A stretch of DNA of 64,000 bases from Diphasiastrum complanatum. Taxonomy: Eukaryota; Streptophyta; Lycopodiopsida; Lycopodiales; Lycopodiaceae. Positions 50,765 through 62,450 of this stretch are shown piece by piece (position 1 is the stretch's first letter; each line of letters starts with the position of its first letter). The notes beneath the pieces were generated by a model. That model saw only the letters and a program-made list of their open reading frames with translations. It was not told the DNA's origin and did not search any database. The DNA is taken from contig CM055109.1 of the NCBI GenBank assembly GCA_029204225.1, forward strand, positions 25,602,723 to 25,666,722, in the 5' to 3' direction. A program made the position numbers and the translations under genes.

Positions 50765-51404
50765 CGTACAGGGAGTGTACATAGTACAACATCGCCGTTG
50801 AAGAGAGCTTCGGGAGAATTGTCTACTGAGAGTTCAGGGTTTACGGCAGCTTAAAGACGGAATGAGAAACATTGATGCAGAGAGTTTAGCACACAGAAGC
50901 TTGGTGAGCTTGAGATTGTTAAGGATCCAGAGACAAGAGTTGTCGGCTGAATCAGAACCTTAGAAAACAGAATTTTGAAATTCCGAAGCAGGCTATTTGA
51001 TGTTTGTAGTGAGTGTGCATTCAATCGGATACCGTTTGATGAACGGATTAAAGCATCAGCTTTCCAGTAGTAGGGCGACCTCAGAGGAAGAGGATAGGCC
51101 TGTCAGAACATTGTGAATTGGAAGCCAAGAACAGATTTGTGTGAAAAACCCTGGTCTGGGGTTTGGAAGCACAAAATCAGAGATTTCTCTCCATTCTAAA
51201 CTCTTTTTGGAGCAATAAAAGTTTGAAGGAGGGTGCCCTGCTCAGCTAAGCAAAATCACAGAAGGCCGTGGGCGGCCACGCATCAGAGAGGGTGCTGAAT
51301 CGCGTTTTGCAGGGCAAGTGAAAACCTTGGTGAAGCCATAGCTGGTAAGCAAGAGGAGAAGAACTCGCAGGCAGTTCGCGCGATATGGATCAAGCAGTTT
51401 TGTG
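50765..51404 (+). other. C3 leader
   Basis: Non-coding leader of 640 bp between primer site and gag. No repeats or motifs noted. Confidence 0.6.
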
Positions 51405-52640
51405 ATGACAAACATGGGAGAGTCCATTTTGAGTGAAAGTAGCAAATTGGACGGGATTTCCAACTATGCAGTGTGGAAATTCAAAATGAAAAACATACTG
51501 ATGGAGAAAGACACTGGTGATGAGAGAAGGCCGCCAAATGAAGCAGATATCAAAGTGTTCGACAAAAAGATGAGGAAAGGTTTGACCTTCATTAACTTGT
51601 CAGTGAAGGATCACATCATTACTCACATTTGTGATGCTGTTACACCCAGACAGACATGGGATGTGCTAAAGGAGCAGTTTGAGACGTCCAATCCGTCAAG
51701 AATCATGTTTTTGAAGTCAAAGTTGAATAGTGCCTGCATGGAGCAAGGAGAGCACATTCAGACGTACATGACCAGAATCAAGACAATGAGAGATGAACTG
51801 CATTCTATTGGTGAGCGCATACATGATGTGGAGCTGGTGCACAATGCATTGTGCAGCATTGCAGAACCCTATCAGATGTTTGTGAGTGGAATAGCATCAA
51901 GAGAAAGATTGCCAACCTTTGACGAGTTCACAGGAATCTTGATGCAGGAAGAGCAACGGCGAGAAATGGTGAAAGCTATACGTCAAAATACTGACAATCA
52001 GGCACTTGCGACACGCCAAAAACAAGGCAAGGGCAAGGGCAAGAAGAAGTCTAAGCAGCAATTTGCCAAGTCTCAGGAGAATGAGGGATCTTTCAGTAAA
52101 ACTAAGAAGAAAGACAAGTGCTTCCATTGTGGTAAAAAGGGCCATTGGAAGAGTGAATGTCGCAAATTCCTGGCAGAACAAGGCAAGGGGAAACCAAAAC
52201 AAGCAGGTAACCTTGTCGATGAGGGTGAGATTGAAGACTCTAGCATCTTCATATTTGCATTGTCATCTAATCAAGATGATCAAGCATGGTATATTGACTT
52301 GGGAGCCACAAGACACATGACAGGTAACGAGAATTGGTTCAATAGATTGAAGGTGTTGGATAATGGAACATTTGTTTCACAAGTTTCAATCCAACTACCT
52401 GATGGCAAAAGCAGAATGATTAGGGGGGTACTTTACGTACCAGGTTTGAAGAAAAATCTACTTTCTATTGGAGTCATTATTGATCAAAAGTTGAAAGTAG
52501 AATTCGTCCATGTTCGTTGCTTTGTGAAGGATGTGAACCAAAAGTTCAAAGTTATTGCGGATGGAGTAAGAGAGCCCAATACAAAATTGTACAGGTTGAA
52601 TGCTACAATTAAGGGGCAACATGGACTTGTATCATCCATT
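51405..52640 (+). pseudogene. C3 gag and protease
   Basis: ATG 51405. Gag with ISNYAVWKFKMKNIL, FETSNPSRIMFLKSKL and IASRERLPTFDEF; a basic stretch; zinc knuckle CFHCGKKGHWKSEC (near 52120). Protease has WYIDLGATRHMT near 52290, where the usual DSGA is DLGA, so the Ser next to the catalytic Asp is Leu. The frame shifts near 52640, just before the integrase zinc region. Confidence 0.85.
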
Positions 52641-53791
52641 CCATCACAAATGAGTTGTGGCATAAGAGGCTTGGTCACTTGAACTTGGGAAGCCTCAGTT
52701 TGATGAGAAAATTAGAGATGGTAACATGATTGCCTACCATAGAAGATCACTTGAAATCGATGTGCGAATCTTGTGTATATGGGAAGCAGCATCAAGAGAA
52801 GTTCAATAAAGGGGGTGTTGCAAGAGCAAAGAACATCCTGGATTTAATCCACACAGATTTATGCGGGCCTATGAGGACCATGTCCTTAGGTAAAGCCTTC
52901 TATTTCATGGCCTTTATTGATGATATGTCACGTAAGACGTGGATCTACTTCTTGAAGAAGAAATCAGATGCATTTGATAACTTCAAGAGCTTCAAAGCAT
53001 TGGTCGAAAATCAGACAGGTAGGAAGATCAAAGTCCTAAGATCAGATAGTGGAGGTGAGTACAAGTCTAATGACTTCAATGATCTTTGTGATCAATGTAG
53101 GATTAAAAGACAATTTACGCAAGCTCATACTCTTGCTCTCAATGGTGTAGCTGAGCGCAAGAATCGTACGATTGTGGAAAGTGCGAGATCTATGCTAGCT
53201 GAGATGAAACTACCAAAAGATTTTTGGTCAGAAGCATGTAGCACGATAGTCTATCTTCAAAATAGAAGTCCTACCATTGCCATACCAAAGATAACACCTG
53301 AGGAAGCATTCACGAAAAAGAAGCCAAAGGTGAACCACTTGCGAATCTTTGGATGTAAGGCCTTTGTACACATTCCTAAGGAAGAGAGACGTAAACTTGA
53401 TGTAAAAGCTATCAAGTGCATATTCCTAGCATATGATGGTCGTGTGAAGGGCTATAGATGTTTTGATCCAGTGGAAAACAAAATCCATATAAGCCATGAT
53501 GTTATCTTTGATGAATCCAAGACGTATGAAGACGAGGATGCTGAGAAGATAGACACATCCACTGGGAAAGATGGTATAGTGAGGATACCACCTGATGATG
53601 ATCCATTTATTGACCTTCCTAGTGATGAACATGAGGATACATCTCAAGATACTACTACTCAACCTCAAGAGACAGGTTGGAGAGATAGGGACAAACCTTT
53701 TGATGCAAGAAGGATTGAAGTTGTAGGTGATAAACGCAAGGAGAAGGATGTACCGTGGGATACATTTTTCACCAGGAAGCTGATCACCTGA
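52641..53791 (+). pseudogene. C3 integrase
   Basis: The zinc region LWHKRLGHLN is followed by a stop (near 52727), then CESCVYGKQH. The core has Asp in IHTDLCGPM, Asp in LRSDSGGEY and Glu in LNGVAERKNRT, so the catalytic triad is complete. The C-terminal HVIFDES-like hinge (ISHDVIFDES) and an acidic linker follow. A stop at 53791 separates it from RT. Confidence 0.85.
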
Positions 53792-53819
53792 CATGAAGCT
53801 CCCTAAGTGATTTGAGAGA

Positions 53820-55490
53820 TTGTTGGAGAGCCGCGACATAGATGACTTTCCAGGATCATCTAGCCAGGGAGAGCTACGGAGATCAACAAGAGAGAAGACA
53901 CTACCTGAAAGGTATGAAGCAAATTATGCTCTCTTATCTAGCATTATTCAAAGCAAAGAACCTTTGACTTATGTTGAAGCGAAGGATGATGACATTTGGG
54001 TCAAGGCCATGGGAGAGGAGATGGAGCCAATTGCTAAGCATAGCACATGGGACTTAGTAGAACCACCAGTTGGCAAGAAATCCATTGGTTGCAAATGGGT
54101 ATACAGGACTAAATACCATGTAGATGGAAGTATAGCAAAGCACAAAGCAAGATTGGTGATCAAAGGGTATGCACAAAATAAAGGCATTGACTATGAGGAG
54201 ACCTTTGTGCCGGTTTGTAAGTGGAATACTCTACGTCTACTTATTGCTTTAGCTTCACATTTTGGTTGGCCTTTGCATTAGATGGATGTGAAATCTGCTT
54301 TTCTAAATGGTGAGTTAGAAGAAGAAGCGTTCATGGATCAACCTGAAGGCTTTGTAACAAAGGGACAGGAAAATAAAGTATGTCGCTTGAAGAAAGCGCT
54401 TTATGGTCTTAAACAAGCACCACGTGCGTGGTATAGCAGGATTGATGCCTACTTTCGTTCAAAGGGGATGGTGAGAACACATTCTGATCCAAATTTATAT
54501 GTCTTATGCTTTGATGGTATGGTTGCTTTGATCGCTCTTTATGTTGATGACTTGATTATTACGGGAAATAATCAAGAGGTGATAGACATGATCAAGAAAG
54601 ACCTCATGGAACAATTTGAGATGACAGATCTCAGCCTGATGCATTACTACCTTGGAGTAGAAGTGTGGAAAAAAGGACATGAAGTGGGTTTAACACAGGT
54701 GAAGTATGTCAAAGAGTTGTTGCACAGGTTTAGGTTGCAGGATTGCAAACCAGTAAACACTCCCATTGAACCAGGTAAAAAGCTTTCTAAGCTTGATGAG
54801 TCACAATCATTTGATGCTACGCTGTATAGACAGTTAGTAGGGAGCTTGATTTACCTTACCACGACTAGACCATATATATGCTACGTTGTTGGCATTGTAA
54901 GTCAGTTTATGGCAGCACCTACAGAAATGCATTGGAAGGCAGCTAAACACATTTTGTGTTATGTGAAAGGCACTTCAGAATATGGCTTGATTTACAAGAA
55001 GCATGATGGTTTACTTGAGTTGTGTGGCTATGTGGATGCGGATTGGGGAGGTGACTATGATGATCGTAGATCCACCACAGGGTATGTATTCCAGTTTTGT
55101 GGTAGTTGCTTTTCCTGGTCTAGTAAGAAGCAAAGTACAATTGCCCTTTCCACCACAGAAGCAAAGTATAAGACAATGTATAGTGCAACACAAGAAGCTA
55201 TATGGTTGAGACAAATCCTGGAAGAAATTGGCATGAAACAGAAAAATCTCACGACTTTACATAGCAATAGTCAGAGTGGCATTCAGCTAGCAAAGAATCT
55301 AGTGTTCCATGCGAGAACTAAACACATTGAGATTCAGTATCACTTTATACGTGAGAGGCTACTGAGTCGTGAAATTCATGTTGTTCATTGTAGCATAGAA
55401 GAACAACTAGCTGATATTTTCACTAAGCCACTTACTGGAGAAAAGTTTGATAAGTTTGGATCAAAGCTTTCTATACTTAAAGTTTGTTGA
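53820..55490 (+). pseudogene. C3 reverse transcriptase and RNase H
   Basis: RT begins with VKAMGEEMEPIAKHSTWDLV, then GCKWVYRTKYHVDGSI. After an in-frame TAG (54279-54281) it continues MDVKSAFLNGELEEE, YGLKQAPRAWY, LYVDDLIITG (active site intact) and LMHYYLGVEV. RNase H has YVDADWGGD and STTEAKY, but the usual CDN is HSNS, losing an Asp. It ends HIEIQYHFIRE and ADIFTKPL. Stops and lost residues make it inactive. Confidence 0.87.
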
Positions 55491-55530
55491 CTTTAAAGCT
55501 ATGTATATGACAGTATAAAAAGTAGACTCT

Positions 55531-55544
55531 ACTTTAAGGGAGAG
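55531..55544 (+). other. C3 polypurine tract
   Basis: ACTTTAAGGGAGAG directly precedes the 3' LTR. Confidence 0.75.
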
Positions 55545-55818
55545 AGTTAGAATTAAAGTAGAATCACTGTGTTATTGTACTGTGGGTCCTATCAGTGGAT
55601 AAGGATCGTTTGGACTCGCCACAAGGCAAGTCGACGGGACACGCGTCCCGCCAATGACAACCTGGGTCATGCATGGGTTGCCTGAGTTAACAACTATATG
55701 TACAGTGTAATTTCATTTTGAGAAATACAGTTGCTATGTGAGCTTGGTGTGGAGAGTGTTTTCTGTCTGTGTTACTGTGTAGCATGATCTGTGTTCCTGT
55801 GCAAAGCAAATTCTAAGA
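55545..55818 (+). repeat. C3 3' LTR
   Basis: 274 bp, same length as the 5' LTR and 93-94 percent identical by eye. Followed by the GAGAA target duplication. Confidence 0.85.
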
Positions 55819-57597
55819 GAGAAGACATTCACTAGTAGAGATGTCATTTTCGTGGAAGACCAGTTCATCGACCACAAATGGAAAGTTGTTGATAATTTCG
55901 ACCCAAGGATCGAGCAACTTGACAATTTTGATCCAAGGATTCAACTGCCGAACATTGATACTGACACAGACAATGAGTGAGAACCTCAACGAGTCACCCC
56001 ACATCAGAGAACGAAAGTTTACAACCCGGAAGATCGAACATGTCCAAATAGCCTCCATCCAGATTTATGGATGATCCGGCCTGCTACTTTGTGCAGGAAC
56101 CAACCACCGATTCTGAGGAAATGTCTACTACTAATGCTGACCAGTGGAAAGCAGTGATGGACACCAAATTCGATTATCTGACGGAGAATCAAACATGGAT
56201 ACCCATTGAGCTGCCAAAGGACCAGAAACCAATTCCATGCAAATGGATATTCAAGGCAAAGTACAATGCTGAAGGAAGGCTAAATCGTTACAAGGCCAGG
56301 CTAGTCGCCAAAGGTTTGCAGCCACAGCAGAACTTGAAGTCCACCAGCTGGATGTTGAAACCGCTTTCCTCAATGGGACCATCGAAGAGAAAATCTATAT
56401 GATGTAGCCAGAGGGATACGAACTCAATGGCAAGCAACAACACCTTGTATACAAAATCCAATAGGCGCTCTACGGGCTGAAACAGTCACCCGGAGCCTGG
56501 TCCCAGAAGATCAACACATTTATGATAGAGAATGGTTTTATTCCAAACTCAACGGACTCGAATGTCTACTTCAACTCTGTATCAAATTATTTCATCATCA
56601 TCACTCTCTGTGTAGATGATACACTCTTATTCAGTAATAATCTGAATCTGATGAAGGATACAAAATGCATGCTAGCCTAGGAATACAAGATGACTGACAT
56701 GGGTCCAGCCCACTATTGTCTCGGAATCCAAATCCAACGAGATCGACCCAGCAGACTGATCTTTATCAGTCAGCAACGATATCTCAACAACGTATTGGAA
56801 AAGTATGGAATGGCCAACTGCAAACTAAGTCACTTTCCACTCGACTCTGGACTAAAGTTATTAAAGGAACAGTCTCCTCAAACTGAGACAGAAAATGAGG
56901 AGATGAAGCGCTATCCGTTTCAATCCATCATCGGCTCACTAATGTACGCAATGATCTGCACACGACCAGACTTTGCATATTCAATCAATGCACTCAGCCA
57001 GTTCTTGTCAAATCCAGGCTTAACTCATTGGAGAACACTAACAAAGGTCATAAAGTACATCCTAAGCAATGAAAACTCTCAGCATCTGCTACGGAGGCAG
57101 CCACACTGCCAACATCCTTGAAGCCTACACAGATGTGGATTGGGCAGAAGATGTCGACACCAGAAAATCAACTTCTGCATTTGTATTTTTATACAACCAA
57201 GGCCCAATCTCATGGAACAGCTGGAAACAGACCTCAGTTGTATTATTATAAACAGGAATTCGAATACATAGCTGCCACCAATGCAACCAAAGAGGCGATC
57301 TGGCTAAGGCAACTGCTTGTAGATCTGAACCTTACACAACCACTTCCTACAACAATCTATTGTGACAATTAAAGCACAATAGCGCTATCTCTCAATCTGA
57401 GATTTCACTCTCGAAGCAAACATGTAGAAATCATGTATCATTACCTTAGAGAGAAAGTGCACAGCAAGGAAGTAGAACTAGTTTTCTGCAGAACAAACTA
57501 CATGGCAGCAGATTACTTCACAAAGGCTCTATCAAAGGAGCAACATCTCAGATTTAACAATATGTTAAATCTAAAGATCAAAGTTTTTTAGGATCCA
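55819..57597 (+). pseudogene. C4 reverse transcriptase and RNase H
   Basis: The hinge TFTSRDVIFVED is followed, after a stop near 55978 and a shift, by RT: NADQWKAVMDTKFDYLTENQ, PCKWIFKAKYNAEGRLNRYK and LVAKG. About 40 residues are missing. Then QLDVETAFLNGTIEEKIY, ALYGLKQSPGAWS, LCVDDTLLFS (active site Cys-Val-Asp-Asp), MTDMGPAHYCLGIQI, GSLMYAMICTRPDFAY, an RNase H piece YTDVDWAEDVDTRKST, YCDN and HVEIMYHYLRE. Several TAG/TAA codons. Ends at about 57590. Confidence 0.85.
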
Positions 57598-57598
57598 C

Positions 57599-58717
57599 AT
57601 TAAGGGGGAGTGTTAGATTTCTTATGCTCAGCCTCAAAAAAAATGTTCAAGTAATGAGCATCCTGAAAACTAAAGGCCGACTACATGTTTTGGGACCTTC
57701 ACATTTTTTCAGTTTAAGATTTTTTAGCACCTTAGCCTTTTTTCACACCTTAGCGAGAAAAGCGACACAGTGGCCAAGTGGCCAGAATGCCTTAGAAACC
57801 ATTCTTAAGACACCTTCGCAAAAAATATGACAAAGTGGCCAGAATGCCTTAGAAACCATTCTTAAGACACCTTCGCCTTTTTCGCCTTTTTCGCCCCTTC
57901 GAAAAAATGCGACAAAGTGGCCAGAATGCCTTAGAAACCATTTTTAGGGCACCTTCAGCTTTTTCAATTTTTTCGCTGCCTTTAGTCTAAGGAACCTTTC
58001 GCATTTTTGCTGCCTTTAGTTTAAGGCACCTTCGACATTTTTGCTACCTTTAGTCTAAGACGCCTTTTGCTTTTTGCTACCTTTAGTCTAAGGCACCTTC
58101 GCCTTCTTCGCTGCCTTTAGTCCAATGTACTTTTTGGCTTTTTCGGCTTTTTCGCCTTCTTCGCTGCCTTAAATTTAAGGGCGCCTTCAGGATTTACATA
58201 CCTTAAGTCTAAGGGCACCTTTAGGACTTGCATACCTTCAGTCTAAAGGCACCTTCGGGTTTTTTGGATTTTTTCGTTTTTGCTACATTGGCAGACCAAC
58301 GTTGTCAACTTATCATCAACCCTAAAACAGCTAGAGAAACAAATATCCTAAGGGCGGTTACCAACTTTGTACATATGCAAAACTGGAGTAAATGGCAATT
58401 AAGGCATAAAGATATTTTTCTCTCGACACTTGTAAATATATATAGTAGCTGAATCAAGCTATGTAAGGGTTAATTGAATTTCTTTTTCATTCAGAATTAT
58501 CTGTAACCAGCGTTATCACGCCAGCAAGCTGAAGTTATTACTTCAAGCCATTGTACTCACCGTTGATATTAATCAGAGTGCAATTTTTGTCTCATTACTA
58601 TGTTGTTCATTTGCACAATCTGTATGAATTCTACTACTTGAATATTTTTGCTGCTAACTGTTGCGTTTCCGTTCCTACATGCCGCGCTCTAATCCTCGAG
58701 CTTCCGCTGCTACTCAT
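57599..58717 (+). repeat. C4 polypurine tract and right LTR with minisatellites
   Basis: ATTAAGGGGGAG (57599-57610) leads into the LTR start TGTTAGATTTC at 57611. The first half contains two tandem arrays: a 60-75 bp unit (GTGGCCAGAATGCCTTAGAA, ACCATT) three times at about 57770-57960, and a unit of about 32 bp (TGCCTTTAGTCTAAGGCACC, TTCG) about six times at 57965-58150. The second half matches the left LTR. The last 20 bp are missing at 58717, where C5 sequence begins. Confidence 0.75.
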
Positions 58718-59152
58718 GCAGTAGTTGTAGATATTTTGAGTATACCAAGATAAGTATCTTCATCAGAAAACTTCTTCAAGGATTTTGATAATCTTCTGAT
58801 ATCTAAAACATTTGATAATTGTATCTATCAATTCATTCATATAGTTCTGTTGCATGTATTATCACACACAACGATCAGAGTTTGCACTCTGTAGCCAACG
58901 TTATCACGCCCAACCAGCTGAAGTTACTTCAAGCAATTGTACTCATTGTTGATATCAATGAGAGTGCTTGAATTATTTTGCTGCTGTCTGTTGTGCTTCC
59001 GATCCACGCACCATGCTTTCGTTGCCAATACCACCGATTTCCGACATGGTATCAGAGCCTTTGTTTTGATCAGAGCTCCTCTAATCCAATATAAGTCAAT
59101 CATTTTTTATAAACCATCAATTTTCGACATGAAGTACGTCCAAGCAACCAAG
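58718..59152 (+). mobile_element. Copia C5 LTR 3' part, primer site and leader start
   Basis: Positions 58885-59046 match the end of the C4 LTR loosely (GTAGCCAACGTTATCACGCC, AGCTGAAGTTA) and end TCCGACA, followed by TGGTATCAGAGC (59047-59058), a perfect initiator-Met primer site. About 95 bp of leader follow, ending at the CCAAG that precedes C6. The rest of C5 would lie beyond the window. Confidence 0.65.
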
Positions 59153-59616
59153 TGTTGGTGTGAAACGATGGTCTGCATGGTCTACGATAGATTATGATTG
59201 CAGTGGACATGATAGAAGCAGAACACGAGAGGCGATTACGATAAAAAATGATGTCTCTACCAACAGTAAAAAAAAACAATGAACATAGTAGTAACTGTGA
59301 TTTCAGGAACGTGGATTGACTAGGGAACATAATCAAAAGCTTGTTATCCCCTTTGGGTTATAAAAGTAGGAGTTTGAGACTGCCGTAACAGTAGGATTGC
59401 GAAGCATTAGGCGTCTTGGACAGCCATGTGATCCTATGTCTCTGATAACCGTGTTTCTGTGCAGGAGAGAGTGAGAGAGACAATTGCACTCAATCAAGAA
59501 CGTAAGGATTGAACAGTAGCGAATCTGTATATATATAAAAGAGAATTGGAACACAATAAAATAGCGCTGATAAGCGCGTGCTTCTAATTACAGACTCAAA
59601 ACAATAGCTATAGTTC

Positions 59617-59652
<36 letters not shown>
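59153..59652 (-). repeat. C6 3' LTR, truncated at a (TC)n array
   Basis: It matches 63353-63815 and then ends in a TC array (59622-59652) that runs straight into RT coding sequence. RNase H, the polypurine tract and U3 are missing. The other LTR has a TG array at the matching place, followed by about 160 bp of U3 to the window end. Confidence 0.8.
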
Positions 59653-59654
<2 letters not shown>

Positions 59655-59657
<3 letters not shown>

Positions 59658-60731
59658 ATGCTAGATCAAGTCGTGTGCAAATCATAGAGTACATGAGAGA
59701 ACCTATGATAGACTGATAAGGGTAATTGCACATTTCTTCTTGATCTGCCTTTGTTCTGGGGCACATGTCTTTGGATAGCTTGCATCCTAGATCCATAGTA
59801 GTGTCTATGGGCTTGCAATCCTCCATGTTGTATCTTTGAAGTAAATTAATTAGGTAGGATTGTTGGCCTATGGTGATCCGTCTGCTTGCGCAATCTTTGT
59901 GAATCTCCATTCCCAGTAGCTGGTAATGGACTGGACCTAAATCAGTCATCTCAAACTCTGATGAGAGTAAGGACTAGTTTATTGCAGCAACTGATTTGAA
60001 TTGCTGATGATTAGGGAATCATCAACGTATAGGGCTATTATAACATAGCTTGGCCCCTTTGGTTTTAGATACATATTTGAATCTGTGGTGCATGAGGCAC
60101 TTGGAGCTTGCTTCAGACCGTATAATGCCTTGTGCAATTTGCATAGTAGATGCTCCTTGCCTTGAGGGATGTAACCTTCTGGTTGATAAATGTAGACATC
60201 TTCTTGTATGTATCCATGTAGGAATGCCGTCTGGACGTCCATCTGGTTAATATCCAGATCTTCTATAGCAGATATAGCCAATAGAGTACGAATAGACTAA
60301 TGTTTTACTACTGGACTGAAGGTCTCAGTGTAGTCTATCCCATATACTTGTTCAAAGCCTTTAACCACCAGTCTAGCTTTCCATTTGGATATAGATCCAT
60401 CTGGCTTAGGCTTCAACTTAAAGATCCATTTAGAATCAATTGGATTTACACCTGTAGGAGGAATGACAAGACTCCAGGTCTTGTTCTTCATTAGAGATTG
60501 ATACTCAGCATCCACGGCAGCTTTCCATTTGTTTGCATCGGGCATTGACAATGCTTTTGCTACGGTGGTAGGTTCGAACTGTAGGTGCTTGATCAGACGA
60601 TTCTCCTTGGTGAATGACTGGGACCATAGTATTTTGCGGTTGAACGATAGTGGGTCTAGGCCCATCGAAGGTAAGTGGAGCCGTTGGGACGAACTCCATT
60701 GCTCAAATAGCCGTAGGTCGTAGCCTATCAC
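59655..60731 (-). pseudogene. C6 reverse transcriptase
   Basis: Minus-strand order: [40 protein letters not shown] and [14 protein letters not shown] with a stop at about 60298. Then INQMDVQTAFLHGYIQEDVY, YGLKQAPSAS, LYVDDSLIIS (active site intact), a frameshift near 59965, MTDLGPVHYQLLGMEIHKD and GSLMYSMICTRLDLAYA. Sequence then becomes the TC array. RNase H absent. Confidence 0.87.
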
Positions 60732-60774
60732 TAGAATGTGGAGCTGCTATGGCAGTCTCTTGTATTGGTTGCTT

Positions 60775-61450
60775 CTATTTAAAATCGTAATATTTGTCTT
60801 CAATGAAGACAACGTCGCGATTGACTGAGATCTGGGCCGTAACCACATCATAAACACGATATGCCTTGTGTGAAGTTGAATAGCCGATAAAGATGCTTTT
60901 ACAGCTTATTGGGTCCAGTTTCTTTCTCAGATGACATTTGTGCATAACAGAGACATAAAAAACACACAGGTGTTTCAAACTTGGTTTGTAACCGTAGTAG
61001 GCTTCAAACTGTGTCCTGGAGTCTACCGCTTTAGTGCTAGAGTAATTTTGCAGATAGCAAGCCGTAGAGATAGCTTCCGCCCAAAAGGTTTGAGGCAAAT
61101 GCGAATTTTCTATCATGGATCATGCAACTTCCAACAATGTGCGGTTCTTCTGCTCTACTACTTCGTTCTGTTGTGGAGTGTAGCTCGTAGTAAACTGGTG
61201 GTGCACGCCACATGAAGATAGGTAGTCCTTCATCCCATTTGACAAGAACTCTCCCCCCTGAATCAGACTGTAGGGCCTTGATCCTCTGACCACTTTGATT
61301 TTCAGCGTATTGCTTGAAGTCTTTGAAGCAACGAAATGCTTCTGACTTGTTCTTAATGAACATGTCAAATCGAGAGTAATAATCAATGAATGTGATAAAA
61401 TATAGAGCTTGATCTAATGAAGGTACGCTCATAGGACCACACACATCCAT
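60775..61450 (-). pseudogene. C6 integrase
   Basis: MDVCGPMSVPSLDQALYFIT gives the first Asp and LQSDSGG the second (followed by a frameshift). In the second frame YTPQQNEVVEQKNRTLLEVA holds the Glu (Gly of the usual NGV is Glu). The C-terminal part (FWAEAISTACYLQN, FIGYSTSHKAYRVYD, ISVNRDVVFIED) ends at 60775. Several frameshifts. Confidence 0.83.
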
Positions 61451-61723
61451 ACTTTAGTCTGAACATAAGCTACTGGAAAATGGCTTCAAACTGACCAATG
61501 GTTGCAGTGTCCATTGCAGTCCCGATTCAATGAGGCTTCATCAGCAAGCAGACATGCGATGGTGCGAGCAGTAGAGAGGATTAGTGTGGCACGGGCTCTG
61601 ACTTTTGTTAGACATCTAAGAGATTAGCGTAGCCCAATCAACTCCATGATTAGAGATCAAAGATCAGCATAGTTCTGATCAGCAGGTAGAGTGTTGGATG
61701 TCAGAAACCGCATTAATTCCAAC
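61451..61723. other. Non-coding segment interrupting C6 integrase
   Basis: About 270 bp between the integrase zinc region and core that does not read as copia on the minus strand. No termini or known family seen; probably a small insertion or rearrangement. Confidence 0.4.
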
Positions 61724-62450
61724 TCAACAAAAGGGATTCTTCCATTTTCCGATAAGAACAACGATTTTACTGTGTATCAGTGACAAGATGGACTTTGTCC
61801 TTTTGGCTTGCCCTCTGGGAAATCTCGTTCTAGGTTGTTTCCCTAGTAGAAAATTTTCACAAATAGTCTGATTAGATGTGGTGACAACAATTATATTCAT
61901 GTCCTTGACCATTTTATTGTGATGCATATCCAAGATTGAATCCATGTTTAAGTCACCTAATCTTTGATGCCATAAATGTGCATATGAACAACTCACAGAA
62001 AGTACAACATCGTGACTCATTATGTACAAATTTCCTTCTCTGTAAGAGGATTTCCTTTGAGTTCTCAACTAAAATAGTACATTGGTTGACAATGAACAAA
62101 ACTCTATAGCCCTAATCTGTGATCTTGCTAATAGATAAAAGGTTCTTTGTTAATTTGGGTACATAAAGTACTCCATTAAGCTGCCTAGTGATGCCATCAG
62201 AGAACTGTAGTTGAATAGACCGTTGGCCTTCAACTTGGTGTGAACTGGAGTCACCAAAGAAAATGTACTTTGATTCTGTAGCTGTGAGTGTAGAGAAGAG
62301 GTCTTTGCATGGTGTCATGTGCTGAGAAGCACCTGAATTGAGATACCAATGATGGGCATCTCTACTGGATTGATCTTCTACCATTAGTGCCTTCTCCTCA
62401 TCTTGAGATCCTTTGACTGTGTTAGGGTTGCCTTTTTGGTGCTGCTGCAT
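61724..62450 (-). pseudogene. C6 protease and GAG-pre-integrase
   Basis: Protease block from 62450: WYLNSGASQHMT, where the catalytic Asp of DSGA is Asn. Then VLYVPKLTKNLLSISKI. After a break near 62090, LWHQRLGDLNMDSI and ICENFLLGKQ, where the second Cys of the zinc pair is Phe. Both enzyme sites are therefore lost. Confidence 0.83.

Larger units (their letters stand above)
50479..55818 (+). mobile_element. Copia C3, nested in C4 (5340 bp)
   Basis: Two 274-bp LTRs (50479-50752, 55545-55818), a primer site TGGTATCCGAGC at 50753, gag-pol, a polypurine tract (55531-55544) and a GAGAA target duplication (50474-50478, 55819-55823). Removing it rejoins C4 codons in frame. LTR ends are AGTTAGAA and TTCTAAG(A/G), not TG...CA. 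The LTRs differ at about 18 positions (6-7 percent), so the insertion is old. It is inactive. Confidence 0.88.
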
